Source: Pseudomonas sp. RIT288
GTDB taxonomy: Bacteria; Pseudomonadota; Gammaproteobacteria; Pseudomonadales; Pseudomonadaceae
DNA length: 64,000 nucleotides
Reading direction: 5' to 3'
Assembly: GCF_000631985.1 (NCBI RefSeq)
Contig: NZ_JFYN01000044.1
Coordinates: 124,001-188,000 of the forward strand
The stretch's first letter is position 1. Each line of letters begins with the position of its first letter. Position numbers and translations under genes: made by a program. A model generated the notes under the pieces. It searched no databases. It was given only the letters and a program-made list of their open reading frames with translations, and had not been told where the DNA came from. Shown piece after piece: positions 43,939-52,672 of the stretch.

Positions 43939-44853
43939 CTAAATACGCACATTGCCCGTCAGTTGTTCCCGGCAATAATCGGCGAACAACTGCGCCGGTT
44001 TGGTCAGTTGCCCACGCTTGAGCCACGCGGCAACCAGGCCTGAACCGGTGACATCTTCGACAATGTCGACGCACACCACTTTCTTGCCATCATAGGTGCA
44101 TTCCGAGTGCGGCTTCGTCACCAGCACCGAGAAGCCGAAACCCTGGCCGACCATACCGCGCACCATCTCGATCGACGGCGAGCTGAACTCGATGCGCGGG
44201 GTCAGGCCGAGTTCTTCGAAAAGACTGACGAAGTAGGTTCGGCTCGGCTGCACGTCGAGCAGAATCATCGGTTCCAGACACAGGTCGCGCAGCGATACTT
44301 GCTTGTACTCGGCGAAGCGATGATCGGCCGGCAGTAGCGCATACGGCCGTTGCGCCGGCATCAGCGGTTCGGTCTGGATCGTGGCATCGAGTTCGTGTTC
44401 ATAGAGAATCACCAGATCGAACGTACCCGAGGTCAGCCCTTGTACCAGTTCCTGTTGTTCGCCATCGCGGATGCGGATTTTTACCCCGGGGTACAGCGCG
44501 GAAAACCCGGCGATCAATTGCGGCAGGTACAGCGGGGCGACGGTTTCGAAGCAGCCGATGTCGATCTGCCCTGCGACGATGTCGTTGTCGGCGAGGGCGT
44601 TCTGCTCGAACTCCCGGGCCATGCGCAACAGCTCCTGTGCCTTGCGGAAAAACCGTGCGCCGCTCGGCGTCAGGGACACGCCCTGAGCGTGATGGCGGAT
44701 CAGCAGTTGCACCGCGAAGCTGTCTTCCAGGCCCTTGATCGCGGTGGAAATCGCCGGCTGCGCGATGTACAGCTTGCGTGAAGCCTCGGCAACGCTGCCG
44801 CATTCGACGGTGGTGATGAAGTATTTCAGCTGACGCAAATTGTAGGCGGCCAC
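43939..44853 (-). CDS. LysR family transcriptional regulator of the aldehyde dehydrogenase/ABC locus
   Basis: The protein is 304 aa. The N-terminal helix-turn-helix is seen in FITTVECGSVAEASRKLYIAQ and PAISTAIKGLE (about 10-45); a LysR substrate-binding domain covers about 90-295. GTG at 44853 has GAGG 6 bases upstream and yields the standard family length; the frame extends to 44952 without support. It diverges from the aldehyde dehydrogenase gene, with 222 bases between starts, the usual layout for a LysR regulator acting on its neighbour. The inducer is unknown. Confidence 0.92.
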   Translation of the reverse strand: MAAYNLRQLKYFITTVECGSVAEASRKLYIAQPAISTAIKGLEDSFAVQLLIRHHAQGVSLTPSGARFFRKAQELLRMAREFEQNALADNDIVAGQIDIGCFETVAPLYLPQLIAGFSALYPGVKIRIRDGEQQELVQGLTSGTFDLVILYEHELDATIQTEPLMPAQRPYALLPADHRFAEYKQVSLRDLCLEPMILLDVQPSRTYFVSLFEELGLTPRIEFSSPSIEMVRGMVGQGFGFSVLVTKPHSECTYDGKKVVCVDIVEDVTGSGLVAAWLKRGQLTKPAQLFADYCREQLTGNVRI

Positions 44854-44975
44854 GGCAAACCTCAGGACGAGCGGACTCGACTTCCAAGCAATTTGTGCGC
44901 CGCCACGTCCGCTGCGCGACGATGTTTTTGTCCTTGAACAGTAGCCATCCACAGCGGTTTTGGGGAAACCGATTG

Positions 44976-45045
44976 AGCAGTTTTTTCATTGCCTGCGAAG
45001 ACATTTTTACTAATTTTCGCCCGTCCGGGCCTGCGCCACCATCGA
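44976..45045 (+). promoter_or_regulatory. 70-bp regulatory module, copy A (before aldehyde dehydrogenase)
   Basis: Begins AGCAGTTTTTTCAT and ends GCCACCATCGA. The same two blocks at exactly the same 70-base span stand before the ABC binding-protein gene (copy B, 46720-46789). Ungapped, 48 of 70 bases match. Position in the divergent LysR gap suggests a LysR operator and promoter. Confidence 0.65.
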
Positions 45046-45075
45046 CTGCACAATAACGTCCAAGGAGCATTCGAC

Positions 45076-46566
45076 GTGTTCGAACTTGCAGAGTGGCAGC
45101 GCCAGGCCGTTGCCTTGAAATTTCCCGATAAAGCCGTAATCAATGGCCAACACTGCGCCGCGCAATCGGGGCAGACCTTCGCCGCAATCAATCCTGCCAC
45201 CGGCCAGTTGCTGGCGAATGTCGCGGCGTGTGGCGAGGACGATGTCGACGCGGCGGTGGCTAATGCGCGACAAGTGTTCGAGGCCGGCACCTGGGCGCAA
45301 CGCCCGCCCGCCGAGCGCAAGCAGGTGCTACTGCGTCTGGCCGATCTGCTGATGGAACATCGCGAAGAACTGGCGCTGCTCGATTCGCTGAACATGGGCA
45401 AACCGGTGATGGACGCTTACAACATTGATGTGCCGGGCGCCGCCGGGGTGTTTCGCTGGTACGCCGAAAGCATCGACAAACTCTATGACCAGATCGCCCC
45501 CGGTGCCGCCAATGTGCTGGCGACCATCACCCGCGAAGCGCTGGGTGTGGTGGCGGCGGTGGTGCCGTGGAATTTTCCGCTGGACATGGCCGCGTGGAAG
45601 CTTGCGCCAGCGCTGGCGACGGGTAACTCAGTGATCCTCAAACCGGCCGAGCAATCACCGTTTTCCGCGTTGCGTCTGGCCGAGCTGGCGCTGGAAGCGG
45701 GCCTGCCGCCGGGCGTGCTCAACGTGTTGCCGGGGCTGGGTGAGCAGACCGGCAAGGCCTTGGGCCTGCACCCGGATGTCGATTGCCTGGTGTTCACCGG
45801 CTCGACGCAGGTCGGCAAATATTTCATGCAGTACTCGGCGCAATCCAACCTCAAACAGGTGTGGCTGGAGTGCGGCGGCAAGAGTGCCAATCTGGTGTTC
45901 TCCGATTGCCGCGATCTGGATCTGGCGGCGGAAAAAGCTGCGTTCGGGATCTTCTTCAATCAGGGCGAAGTGTGTTCGGCCAACTCGCGTTTGCTGGTCG
46001 AGCGTTCGATTCACGACGCGTTTGTCGAGCGTCTGAAAGTCCAGGCCTCGCGCTGGCTGCCGGGGGATCCGCTCGACCCGCAAAATCGTGCCGGGGCGAT
46101 CGTCGATCACCGGCAGACGGCGAGCATCATGCGCGCCATTCGCGGTGCCGAGCAGGCGGGTGCGAGCCTTGTGTGTGGCGGTCGGCAGCGGCGCTTGAAT
46201 GGCTCGGACAACTTCATCGAACCGACGATTTTTACCGGCGTCAGTGCCGACATGGCGCTGTTTCGCGATGAGGTGTTCGGCCCGGTGCTGGCGGTGGTGC
46301 CGTTCGATGATGAAGACGAAGCGGTGCGCCTGGCCAACGACAGCGTGTATGGGCTGGCGGCGTCACTATGGACCGATGATCTGCATCGCGCACACCGGGT
46401 GGCCCGACGGCTGCGGGCCGGTACGGTGTCGGTCAATACCGTCGATGCGCTGGACGTGACCGTGCCGTTCGGCGGCGGCAAGCAATCGGGCTTCGGTCGC
46501 GACCTGTCGCTGCACTCGTTCGACAAATACACCCAGTTGAAAACCACCTGGTTCCAGTTGCGCTGA
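45076..46566 (+). CDS. Aldehyde dehydrogenase (aminoaldehyde/PuuC-like)
   Basis: NAD(P)-dependent oxidation of an aldehyde to an acid. The protein is 496 aa. Catalytic C300 lies in FFNQGEVCSANSR and general base E265 in LECGGKSANLVF; the cofactor loop FTGSTQVGKYF and the VVPWNFPLD stretch are intact. Closest in style to gamma-glutamyl-gamma-aminobutyraldehyde dehydrogenase (PuuC) and related enzymes; the true substrate is not known. GTG at 45076 has AAGGAG 8 bases upstream. The ABC importer genes that follow suggest it acts on a product of the imported compound. Confidence 0.92.
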   Translation: MFELAEWQRQAVALKFPDKAVINGQHCAAQSGQTFAAINPATGQLLANVAACGEDDVDAAVANARQVFEAGTWAQRPPAERKQVLLRLADLLMEHREELALLDSLNMGKPVMDAYNIDVPGAAGVFRWYAESIDKLYDQIAPGAANVLATITREALGVVAAVVPWNFPLDMAAWKLAPALATGNSVILKPAEQSPFSALRLAELALEAGLPPGVLNVLPGLGEQTGKALGLHPDVDCLVFTGSTQVGKYFMQYSAQSNLKQVWLECGGKSANLVFSDCRDLDLAAEKAAFGIFFNQGEVCSANSRLLVERSIHDAFVERLKVQASRWLPGDPLDPQNRAGAIVDHRQTASIMRAIRGAEQAGASLVCGGRQRRLNGSDNFIEPTIFTGVSADMALFRDEVFGPVLAVVPFDDEDEAVRLANDSVYGLAASLWTDDLHRAHRVARRLRAGTVSVNTVDALDVTVPFGGGKQSGFGRDLSLHSFDKYTQLKTTWFQLR

Positions 46567-46576
46567 TTGCGGTTGA

Positions 46577-46671
46577 TTCAAAAGCAAAGATCGCAGCCTT
46601 CGGCAGCTCCTACACAGGGCGACACTGATCCCTGTAGGAGCTGCCGAAGGCTGCGATCTTTTTGCTTTTCA
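46577..46671. repeat. REP-type inverted pair (GTAGGAGCTGCCG family)
   Basis: GATCGCAGCCTTCGGCAGCT and its inverted copy flank about 24 bases. It lies in the 341-base gap between the aldehyde dehydrogenase and the ABC genes, and would cut read-through between them; the second half of the gap holds regulatory copy B. Confidence 0.88.
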
Positions 46672-46719
46672 GGACTGTGCACCATCCCCGCTCAGGTCGC
46701 GCTTTTGCGGTGCACCCTA

Positions 46720-46789
46720 AGCAGTTTTTTCATCATTTGCAGCCAACAATTTCCTGATTTTCCTCAGCCCGCACATGGGCCACCATCGA
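46720..46789 (+). promoter_or_regulatory. 70-bp regulatory module, copy B (before ABC binding protein)
   Basis: Same 5' block (AGCAGTTTTTTCAT), same 3' block (GCCACCATCGA) and same length as copy A, with a shared ATTTTC core in the middle. Lies 118 bases before the binding-protein start, downstream of a REP element, so the ABC operon probably has its own co-regulated promoter. Confidence 0.65.
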
Positions 46790-46907
46790 TCTTGCCAGCC
46801 CGGTGTTTCCCGCCAGAGTCCAGCAGAGACCGCAGCGTGAATTCACATCATTGCGGCCGGCCGTACTGCCCATGACAAAACTAAATCAACAGCGTCGGGA
46901 GTGCTCC

Positions 46908-47894
46908 ATGATCAAGTCCTTGTGTATCCGTCTCACCCATCCTCTGGCGATCACCGCCCTGGCCGCCACGGTCGCGACCAGCGCGCAGGCCGGCACCCTG
47001 TCCATCGGCCATACCACCTGGGTCGGCTATGGCACGCTGTATCTGGCTCAGGATCTGGGCTACTTCAAGGAAAACGGCCTGACCGTCGAATTGCCGGTGG
47101 TCGAAGAAGCCTCGATGTACATGGCCGCCCAGGCCTCCGGACAACTGTCCGGCTCGGCCTCGACCATCGACGAAGTGCTCAAGTACCGTCCGCAGTTCTG
47201 CTTCAAAGCCGTGGCGGCGCTGGATGACAGCCATGGTGGCGACGGCGTGCTGGTGGGCAAGGACGTGAAGTCGTTGCAGGAGCTCAAGGGCCAGGCGGTG
47301 GCCGTCAACGAAGGTTCGACGTCGCAGTTCTGGCTCTCCTATCTGCTGAAAAAGAACGGCATGAAAATGAGCGACATCACCGTGCAGAACATGACTGCCG
47401 ACGATGCCGCCACTGCATTCATCGCCGGTCGTGTGCCAGCCGCCGTGACCTGGGAGCCGCATCTGTCGATGGTTCGCGACAAGCAGCAGGGCAAGGTGCT
47501 GATCGACAGCAGCAGCACGCCCGGCGTGATCGTCGATGTGGTGGCGCTCAACTGCAGCGTCATCGAAAAGCAGCCGCAGGACGTCAAGGCGCTGGTCGCC
47601 GGTTTGTACAAGGCGGTCAAGTACACCCAGGAACACCCGGACGAGGCCTACGCGATCATGGCCAAAGGCGTCGGCGGTTATCTCTCCGATCCGAAGGAAC
47701 TGGCCGCTGCCGCCAAGGGCGTGCGCTTCTACGATCAGGCGATGAGCGAAAAACTTCTCGGCTCGCCGGGCAAACCGGGTGACAGCGCCGCACTGATCAA
47801 ACTCGCTAACGAAACCGCCAGCGAACTGCAAGGCAAACCCTACAACGTCAGCCATGACGAGCTGGTCGACAACCGTTTCGTCAGCCCGCTCTAG
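46908..47894 (+). CDS. ABC transporter substrate-binding protein (NrtA/SsuA/TauA type)
   Basis: Periplasmic binding protein of 328 aa. The signal peptide ends at ATSAQA (28). Family marks are the NMT1/SsuA-like start LSIGHTTWVGYGTLYLAQDLGYFKENGL, then SGSASTIDEVLKYRP, AVNEGSTSQFWLSYLLKKNG and FIAGRVPAAVTWEPHLS. Ligand unknown: this fold binds sulfonates, taurine, nitrate, pyrimidines and others. Start at 46908 (MIKSLCIRL) has GGGAG before it; an in-frame ATG at 46872 is weaker. First of three ABC genes in one operon. Confidence 0.92.
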   Translation: MIKSLCIRLTHPLAITALAATVATSAQAGTLSIGHTTWVGYGTLYLAQDLGYFKENGLTVELPVVEEASMYMAAQASGQLSGSASTIDEVLKYRPQFCFKAVAALDDSHGGDGVLVGKDVKSLQELKGQAVAVNEGSTSQFWLSYLLKKNGMKMSDITVQNMTADDAATAFIAGRVPAAVTWEPHLSMVRDKQQGKVLIDSSSTPGVIVDVVALNCSVIEKQPQDVKALVAGLYKAVKYTQEHPDEAYAIMAKGVGGYLSDPKELAAAAKGVRFYDQAMSEKLLGSPGKPGDSAALIKLANETASELQGKPYNVSHDELVDNRFVSPL

Positions 47895-47903
47895 GAGGTC
47901 TGC

Positions 47904-48707
47904 ATGTTCAAGCGCAAATCATGGCTGAGCCGCTGCCTGACGCCCAAGACCGGTTTGCCGGTGCCAGTGGTGTGGAGCGCCAGCGGCCTGGCCTGGGTAC
48001 TGTTGGTCGGCCTGTGGGCCGGGTTGTCCTACGGCGGCATTGTCCCGGGGATGTTCCTGCCAACGCCCGGCGCGGTGCTCGAAGCGGCGGTGCGTCTGAG
48101 CCGCGACGGCACCCTCGGCACCCATGTGTGGGCCAGTGTCGAAGTGGTGATGGTCGGCTTCATCGTCTCGTCGCTGGTGGCGGTGCCGCTGGGGTTGTTG
48201 ATGGGCAGCTTTCGCATCGTCCAGGCGTTCCTCGAACCACTGGTCAATTTCATTCGCTACCTGCCGGTGACCTCGTTCGTGCCGCTGTTCATTTTGTGGA
48301 TCGGCATCGGTCTGGAGCAGCGTGTGTCGGTGATTATCTTCGGTGTGTTTTTCCAGCAACTGGTGATGATCGCTGACGTGTCCAAAGGCATTTCCAAGGA
48401 TCTGATCAACGCCTCTTACACCCTCGGTTCGAACCGCCGCGATGCAGTGTTGCATGTGATCGCCCCGGCCTCGGTGCCCGGCGTGCTCGACACCTTGCGC
48501 GTGACCATGGGCTGGGCCTGGACTTATCTGGTGGTGGCCGAACTGGTCGCGGCGTCGAGTGGCCTCGGTTACCTGAGCCTGAAAGCCATGCGCGGTTTTC
48601 AGGTCGACGTGATTTTCCTCGCCATCGCGATCATCGGCCTGCTGGGTCTGGTCACCGATCAACTGTTCCGCTTTCTCCGCTTGAGGGTTGCCGCATGGGC
48701 TCAGTAA
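47904..48707 (+). CDS. ABC transporter permease (SsuC/TauC type)
   Basis: Inner-membrane permease of 267 aa with about six transmembrane helices. The binding-protein-dependent permease loop that contacts the ATPase is visible as INASYTLGSNRRDAVLHVIAPASVPGVLDTLRV (about 170-202). AGGAGG ribosome binding site 4 bases after the binding-protein stop. It overlaps the ATPase gene start by 13 bases, so the two are translationally coupled. Confidence 0.93.
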   Translation: MFKRKSWLSRCLTPKTGLPVPVVWSASGLAWVLLVGLWAGLSYGGIVPGMFLPTPGAVLEAAVRLSRDGTLGTHVWASVEVVMVGFIVSSLVAVPLGLLMGSFRIVQAFLEPLVNFIRYLPVTSFVPLFILWIGIGLEQRVSVIIFGVFFQQLVMIADVSKGISKDLINASYTLGSNRRDAVLHVIAPASVPGVLDTLRVTMGWAWTYLVVAELVAASSGLGYLSLKAMRGFQVDVIFLAIAIIGLLGLVTDQLFRFLRLRVAAWAQ

Positions 48708-49531
48708 CTGCCGCCAATCATCGCTTCATCGAACCACGGGCAGCAGCGCCGCAAGCCGCGCCGCGCCTGCAAGTGGACAAGGTCAGCCTGCGCTACAAGA
48801 AGCCCGATGGCGGTACCTTCACTGCGCTGGAACAGGTGTCGTTCGAGGTGCCGGATCAGCAGTTCGCGGTGCTGGTCGGGCCGTCGGGCTGCGGCAAATC
48901 AAGTCTGTTGTACCTGACCGCCGGACTGGCCGAGCCGACCTCCGGCGATATCTACGTCGGCGGTCAGCAAGTGCAAGGCCCCGGTGCCGATCGCGGCATG
49001 GTGTTCCAGAGTTACACGCTGTTTCCGTGGCTGACGGTGCGGCAGAACGTCGAGTTCGGCCTCAAGCGTCGGGGTATGCCGGCGGCGCGGCGCAAGGAAA
49101 TTGTCGATTATTTCGTCAATGAGGTCGGCCTCAGTGGCTTCGCCGACAGCTACGCCAAGCAACTGTCGGGCGGCATGATGCAGCGCGTGGCGATTGCCCG
49201 GGCGCTGGCCAATGATCCGCAGATCCTGCTGATGGACGAACCGTTCGGCGCACTCGACAGCCAGACCCGTTTGCAGATGCAGCAGTTGTTGCTGCGGGTC
49301 TGGGGCAACAGCAAGAAGACTGTGCTGTTCGTCACCCACGATATCGACGAGGCGATTCTGCTCGGCGACCGGGTCTATGTGATGGGCGCGAAGCCGGGGC
49401 GGATCAAGCAGATCCTCGACGTGCCGATCGAACGTCCGCGCTCACTGGACATGGTCATGGAGCGTTCGTTTATCGACATGAAGCGCGAGATTTTCGGGTT
49501 GTTGCATGACGACCTCGAAGAAGTACATTGA
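48695..49531 (+). CDS. ABC transporter ATP-binding protein (SsuB/TauB type)
   Basis: ATPase of 278 aa that powers the importer. Walker A is GPSGCGKS (62-69), the signature LSGGMMQR (157-164) and Walker B ILLMDEP (177-183); the switch histidine lies in FVTHDIDEA. An N-terminal extension of about 25 residues precedes the usual start. Last gene of the locus; a REP element follows. With the LysR regulator and aldehyde dehydrogenase it makes up an uptake-plus-oxidation unit. Confidence 0.94.
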   Translation: MGSVTAANHRFIEPRAAAPQAAPRLQVDKVSLRYKKPDGGTFTALEQVSFEVPDQQFAVLVGPSGCGKSSLLYLTAGLAEPTSGDIYVGGQQVQGPGADRGMVFQSYTLFPWLTVRQNVEFGLKRRGMPAARRKEIVDYFVNEVGLSGFADSYAKQLSGGMMQRVAIARALANDPQILLMDEPFGALDSQTRLQMQQLLLRVWGNSKKTVLFVTHDIDEAILLGDRVYVMGAKPGRIKQILDVPIERPRSLDMVMERSFIDMKREIFGLLHDDLEEVH

Positions 49532-49553
49532 TCACACGGTTGTCTACATTCCT

Positions 49554-49647
49554 TGTGGGAGCGAGCCTGCTCGCGAAAGCGGATTGTCAGTAAATACATG
49601 TGTTGTCTGACCCTCCGTCTTCGCGAGCTGGCTCGCTCCCACAAGGT
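49554..49647. repeat. REP-type inverted pair (GTGGGAGCGAGCCTGCTCGC family)
   Basis: GTGGGAGCGAGCCTGCTCGC and an inverted copy with one change (GAGCTGGCTCGC) flank about 50 bases between convergent genes. Confidence 0.87.
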
Positions 49648-49663
49648 TATGCGTGGTGTGTCA

Positions 49664-50743
49664 CTACGGGGTGGCGGGGAGCAGGAACCGCGCAATCACC
49701 GGCAAATGATCGGAAATGCGCAACGTATCGTCCTGGCGCACCCGCGCTTCGACCCGTTTGATCTTCGGGCTGTAGAACAGGTAATCGACCGTGCGATCAG
49801 GGCCGTTCAGGCCTGGGTCGTTGGGGTAATGGGTCAGCCAGTGGGCGCGGTCGATGCCGCCGGCTTCGTTGTTGGTCGGGATCATCGGGTACTTGTCCCA
49901 CAGCAGATGTAGCGCGCTGTCGATCGAATAGGGCGTGCGCTGCTCGGCGGGCAGACGCTGATACTGGCCCAGCGGCAACAGATTGAAGTCGCCGCCGATC
50001 AGCCATGGCAGGCCCTGGCTTTCGTACTTGTCGAGCACCTTGGTCACCGCTGTCACTTGCGCCTGCAAGGTCTCGTCCGGTTGACTGGCGCGATCCAGAT
50101 GGGTGTTGAATACCGTCAGTTGCCCGCCGTCGCTCAGCGGCAGCTTGGTGGCGAGCAAGGCATCCTTGGGTTCGAACTGACGGGAGATGAAATTCGCCGG
50201 CGCCACCGGCAATTGCAGGCGTTCAGCGTGTTCGATGCGGTAGCGGCTGAGGGTCGCCAGTTGCCGGCCGACGCTGCCGAAGATGTGCGGATCGGGGACA
50301 AAATCGGCCTTCCAGTCGAAGGCGTGAGCGCTGCACGGGTAGAGGTCGGTGACCCGTTCCTGCAGCAGCTTGAGCTGATTCTGGTAATCGCTGGCCTTGG
50401 CGCCGTCATCCAGCTCCTGCAGCAGCACCACGTCGGGTTGCTCGTCGCGGATCACCCGCGCCACTTCGTCGAGACTGAAGGCTATGTCTTCCGGGGATGG
50501 CGCTTCATCAGAGCCTTGGGCGAGATCGTTCCAGAACACGTAGCGCTTGCCCGCCAGGTACTGCACGTTCCAGGTCATGACTTTCAGCGCTTGCCCCGGC
50601 ACCAGGGTCGGCGGCGTACCGGTGCAGGTCACGGGCAGGGTTTCCCGCGCGCCGGGGCGCCAGGTCAGGCTGTAGATCAGCCCGCCGATCAGGGCGATGG
50701 CGAGCACAATCAGCAACAGGGTGTAGCGCAGCAGACGGGGCAT
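49664..50743 (-). CDS. Endonuclease/exonuclease/phosphatase family protein, membrane anchored
   Basis: The protein is 359 aa. One N-terminal transmembrane helix (about 6-28) is followed by an EEP domain (about 60-355). The metal and catalytic motifs are TWNVQYLAG (Asn), VLLQELDDG (Glu), NTHLDR, GGDFNLLPLG and SDHLPVIARF (final Asp-His pair). The active part faces the periplasm. Substrate unknown: nucleic acid, phosphoinositide or sphingomyelin are all possible for this fold. Start at 50743 (MPRLLRYTL) gives the membrane anchor. Confidence 0.88.
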   Translation of the reverse strand: MPRLLRYTLLLIVLAIALIGGLIYSLTWRPGARETLPVTCTGTPPTLVPGQALKVMTWNVQYLAGKRYVFWNDLAQGSDEAPSPEDIAFSLDEVARVIRDEQPDVVLLQELDDGAKASDYQNQLKLLQERVTDLYPCSAHAFDWKADFVPDPHIFGSVGRQLATLSRYRIEHAERLQLPVAPANFISRQFEPKDALLATKLPLSDGGQLTVFNTHLDRASQPDETLQAQVTAVTKVLDKYESQGLPWLIGGDFNLLPLGQYQRLPAEQRTPYSIDSALHLLWDKYPMIPTNNEAGGIDRAHWLTHYPNDPGLNGPDRTVDYLFYSPKIKRVEARVRQDDTLRISDHLPVIARFLLPATP

Positions 50744-50817
50744 GGCTCGGCTTATCGCGTTACAAAAGTGGCTCCGAGCATACCTGACGGCGGACGCTTG
50801 GCCCAAGGGCCGCGAGG

Positions 50818-51492
50818 TCAGACCGCTCCGTTACGTTTGTCAGGCAATTCGCTGATCAGCATGAACAGGCGGAACAGCACCACGCTGGTGAACAGTTGCA
50901 GGAAACTGTGCGCGCTGTCGATCAGTACCGCGATCAGCGGATTCTGCGGGTCGGGGTACACCGCCAGCGTTGCCCCCTTGAGCAGCCACAACGGCCCCAT
51001 CACACACAGAATGCACAGCAGGATCCGCCAGAAATGCCCACGGGTCAGGCGCAGGCTTTCCTTCATCGCCTGCAACGGCCCCATGCCGCGCAACACCAGC
51101 AGGTATTCAGCGAATGCGAGCATGACCATCAGCATCAGACCCGGCAGGAAATACAACGACAGCCCCAGCAGAATCAGCAAGGTATTGAGCGCCGTGAGCA
51201 GGGCGAAACGCGGCCACAGACGCGCTGACATCGCCAGCAGGTCGAGGCTGCGCGGAGCTTCGCCACGGGTACGAGCATCGAGGAACAGGATCAGCGCGGC
51301 GGTGTACAGCGGATACACCAGCAGACCGACGACCACGCTGGTGGCGGAGAAACTGTCCGGGTCGGTGACGTGATCCACCACTTGCTGCAGCGCCGCCTCG
51401 AAGATCACCAGCGGCAGGCACAGCTGCACGATGCTGACCAGGTGGCGTTTGAAAAAATACAGAGAGTCGCGCAGTACATCGAAGGCATTCAT
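50818..51492 (-). CDS. YciC-like (UPF0259) inner-membrane protein
   Basis: Polytopic membrane protein of 224 aa with about six hydrophobic helices. YciC-family features are FFKRHLVSIVQLCLPLVIFE at the N-terminus, the middle YFLPGLMLMVMLAFAEYLLVL, and the amphipathic AMKESLRLTRGHFWRIL repeat. Function unknown. Transcribed upstream of the EEP-family gene on the same strand, 74 bases apart. Confidence 0.83.
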   Translation of the reverse strand: MNAFDVLRDSLYFFKRHLVSIVQLCLPLVIFEAALQQVVDHVTDPDSFSATSVVVGLLVYPLYTAALILFLDARTRGEAPRSLDLLAMSARLWPRFALLTALNTLLILLGLSLYFLPGLMLMVMLAFAEYLLVLRGMGPLQAMKESLRLTRGHFWRILLCILCVMGPLWLLKGATLAVYPDPQNPLIAVLIDSAHSFLQLFTSVVLFRLFMLISELPDKRNGAV

Positions 51493-51670
51493 CAGTCGGT
51501 ATCGCAGGTCGAAAACAGTGGCTCACTTTAACCGATGATGGGCGGGCCGACACAAACGTAAACATTCGGTAAAGGTCGTTGAAACATCCTGTCACTGCCT
51601 CCATTACAGAGGTGCGCCGTGTCCGCAGTGGACGCGGGCAACGTTATCTCCGGCAATCTACGAGGTCGCC

Positions 51671-52429
51671 ATGAACAGCGAAGAGCAAACCCTGATCGAT
51701 GGACTGTTTTCCCGGCTGCAACAGGCCGAAGCGGAGGCAGCCCCGCGCGACGTCCAGGCCGAGGCGCGGATCAAGGAACACCTGACCCGCCAGCCGGCGG
51801 CAGGTTATTTCATGACCCAGGCGATTCTGGTGCAAGAGGCGGCCATCAAGAGCCTCGACGAACAGAACAAGCAACTGACCCGGCAAGTCCAGCAATTGCA
51901 GGCTGAACTGCAAGCGGCCAAGGCCCAGAGCGCGGCCCCGGCGCCAAGCGGTGGCGGTGGTTTCCTGTCGAGTATTTTCGGCGGCGGCAGCTCGCGTCCG
52001 GCGCCGACCCAGAGCGCTCCGCCTTCCACCGGCGGCTGGCGTGAACCGGCACCGCAACAGAACTTCGGTGCGCCAGCGCCACAACAGAACTATGCCGCGC
52101 CGCCGCCCAATTACGCCCAGCCAGCAGCCCCGGCTGCGGGCAGCAGCTTTCTCGGCGGCGCCCTGAAAACCGCGGCTGGCGTGGCCGGTGGCGTGATGCT
52201 GGCGCAGGGCATCAGCAGCCTGTTCCATCACAACCAGCAGCCTGAAGAAATCGTTGAAGTGATCAAAGAAGAGCCGGCGCAGGTGGCTGACCAGAGCGGC
52301 AACGATTGGGGCAATGACCAGCGTGTGGCCGATAACGGTTTCTCTGGCAATGACCAGGGCGGATTCACCGATACGGACTACAGCGATGACAGCTCGTCGT
52401 TCTTCGATGACGACGATTCGTTCGTCTGA
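51671..52429 (+). CDS. DUF2076 family protein
   Basis: The protein is 252 aa. The N-terminal MNSEEQTLIDGLFSRLQQAE (1-20) is the family start. A coiled-coil-like segment (about 60-85, NKQLTRQVQQLQAELQA) precedes a Gly-rich FGGGSS stretch, a Pro/Gln/Ala-rich middle (about 110-160), a hydrophobic Gly/Ala segment (LGGALKTAAGVAGGVMLAQGI) and an Asp/Ser-rich acidic tail. The same build is seen in periplasmic DUF2076 ligand-binding proteins. No signal peptide is visible. Function unknown. Confidence 0.85.
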   Translation: MNSEEQTLIDGLFSRLQQAEAEAAPRDVQAEARIKEHLTRQPAAGYFMTQAILVQEAAIKSLDEQNKQLTRQVQQLQAELQAAKAQSAAPAPSGGGGFLSSIFGGGSSRPAPTQSAPPSTGGWREPAPQQNFGAPAPQQNYAAPPPNYAQPAAPAAGSSFLGGALKTAAGVAGGVMLAQGISSLFHHNQQPEEIVEVIKEEPAQVADQSGNDWGNDQRVADNGFSGNDQGGFTDTDYSDDSSSFFDDDDSFV

Positions 52430-52454
52430 GTGATCAGTCGCCAGTCTCAACCTG

Positions 52455-52542
52455 CGGTGAGGGGATTTATCCCCGATGGAGTGCGCAGCCGTCCCATTTT
52501 CGGGGCCGTTGCGCTGCCTATCGGGGATAAATCCCCTCACCA
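52455..52542. repeat. REP-type inverted pair (GTGAGGGGATTTATCCCC family)
   Basis: GTGAGGGGATTTATCCCCG and its inverted copy flank about 50 bases. This is the only copy of this family in the window. It lies after the DUF2076 gene. Confidence 0.86.
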
Positions 52543-52672
52543 CAGTCCACCATCCGTCTGGAGTGGTGGGTCGATTATTCGCGCCACCTTCCTGTGGGCT
52601 GGCATACTGAGCGCCTTTTTCGGGCCTGGCGCCTGATCCCGCTTCGTGCGCTATGCGCTCACAGGAATCCCG

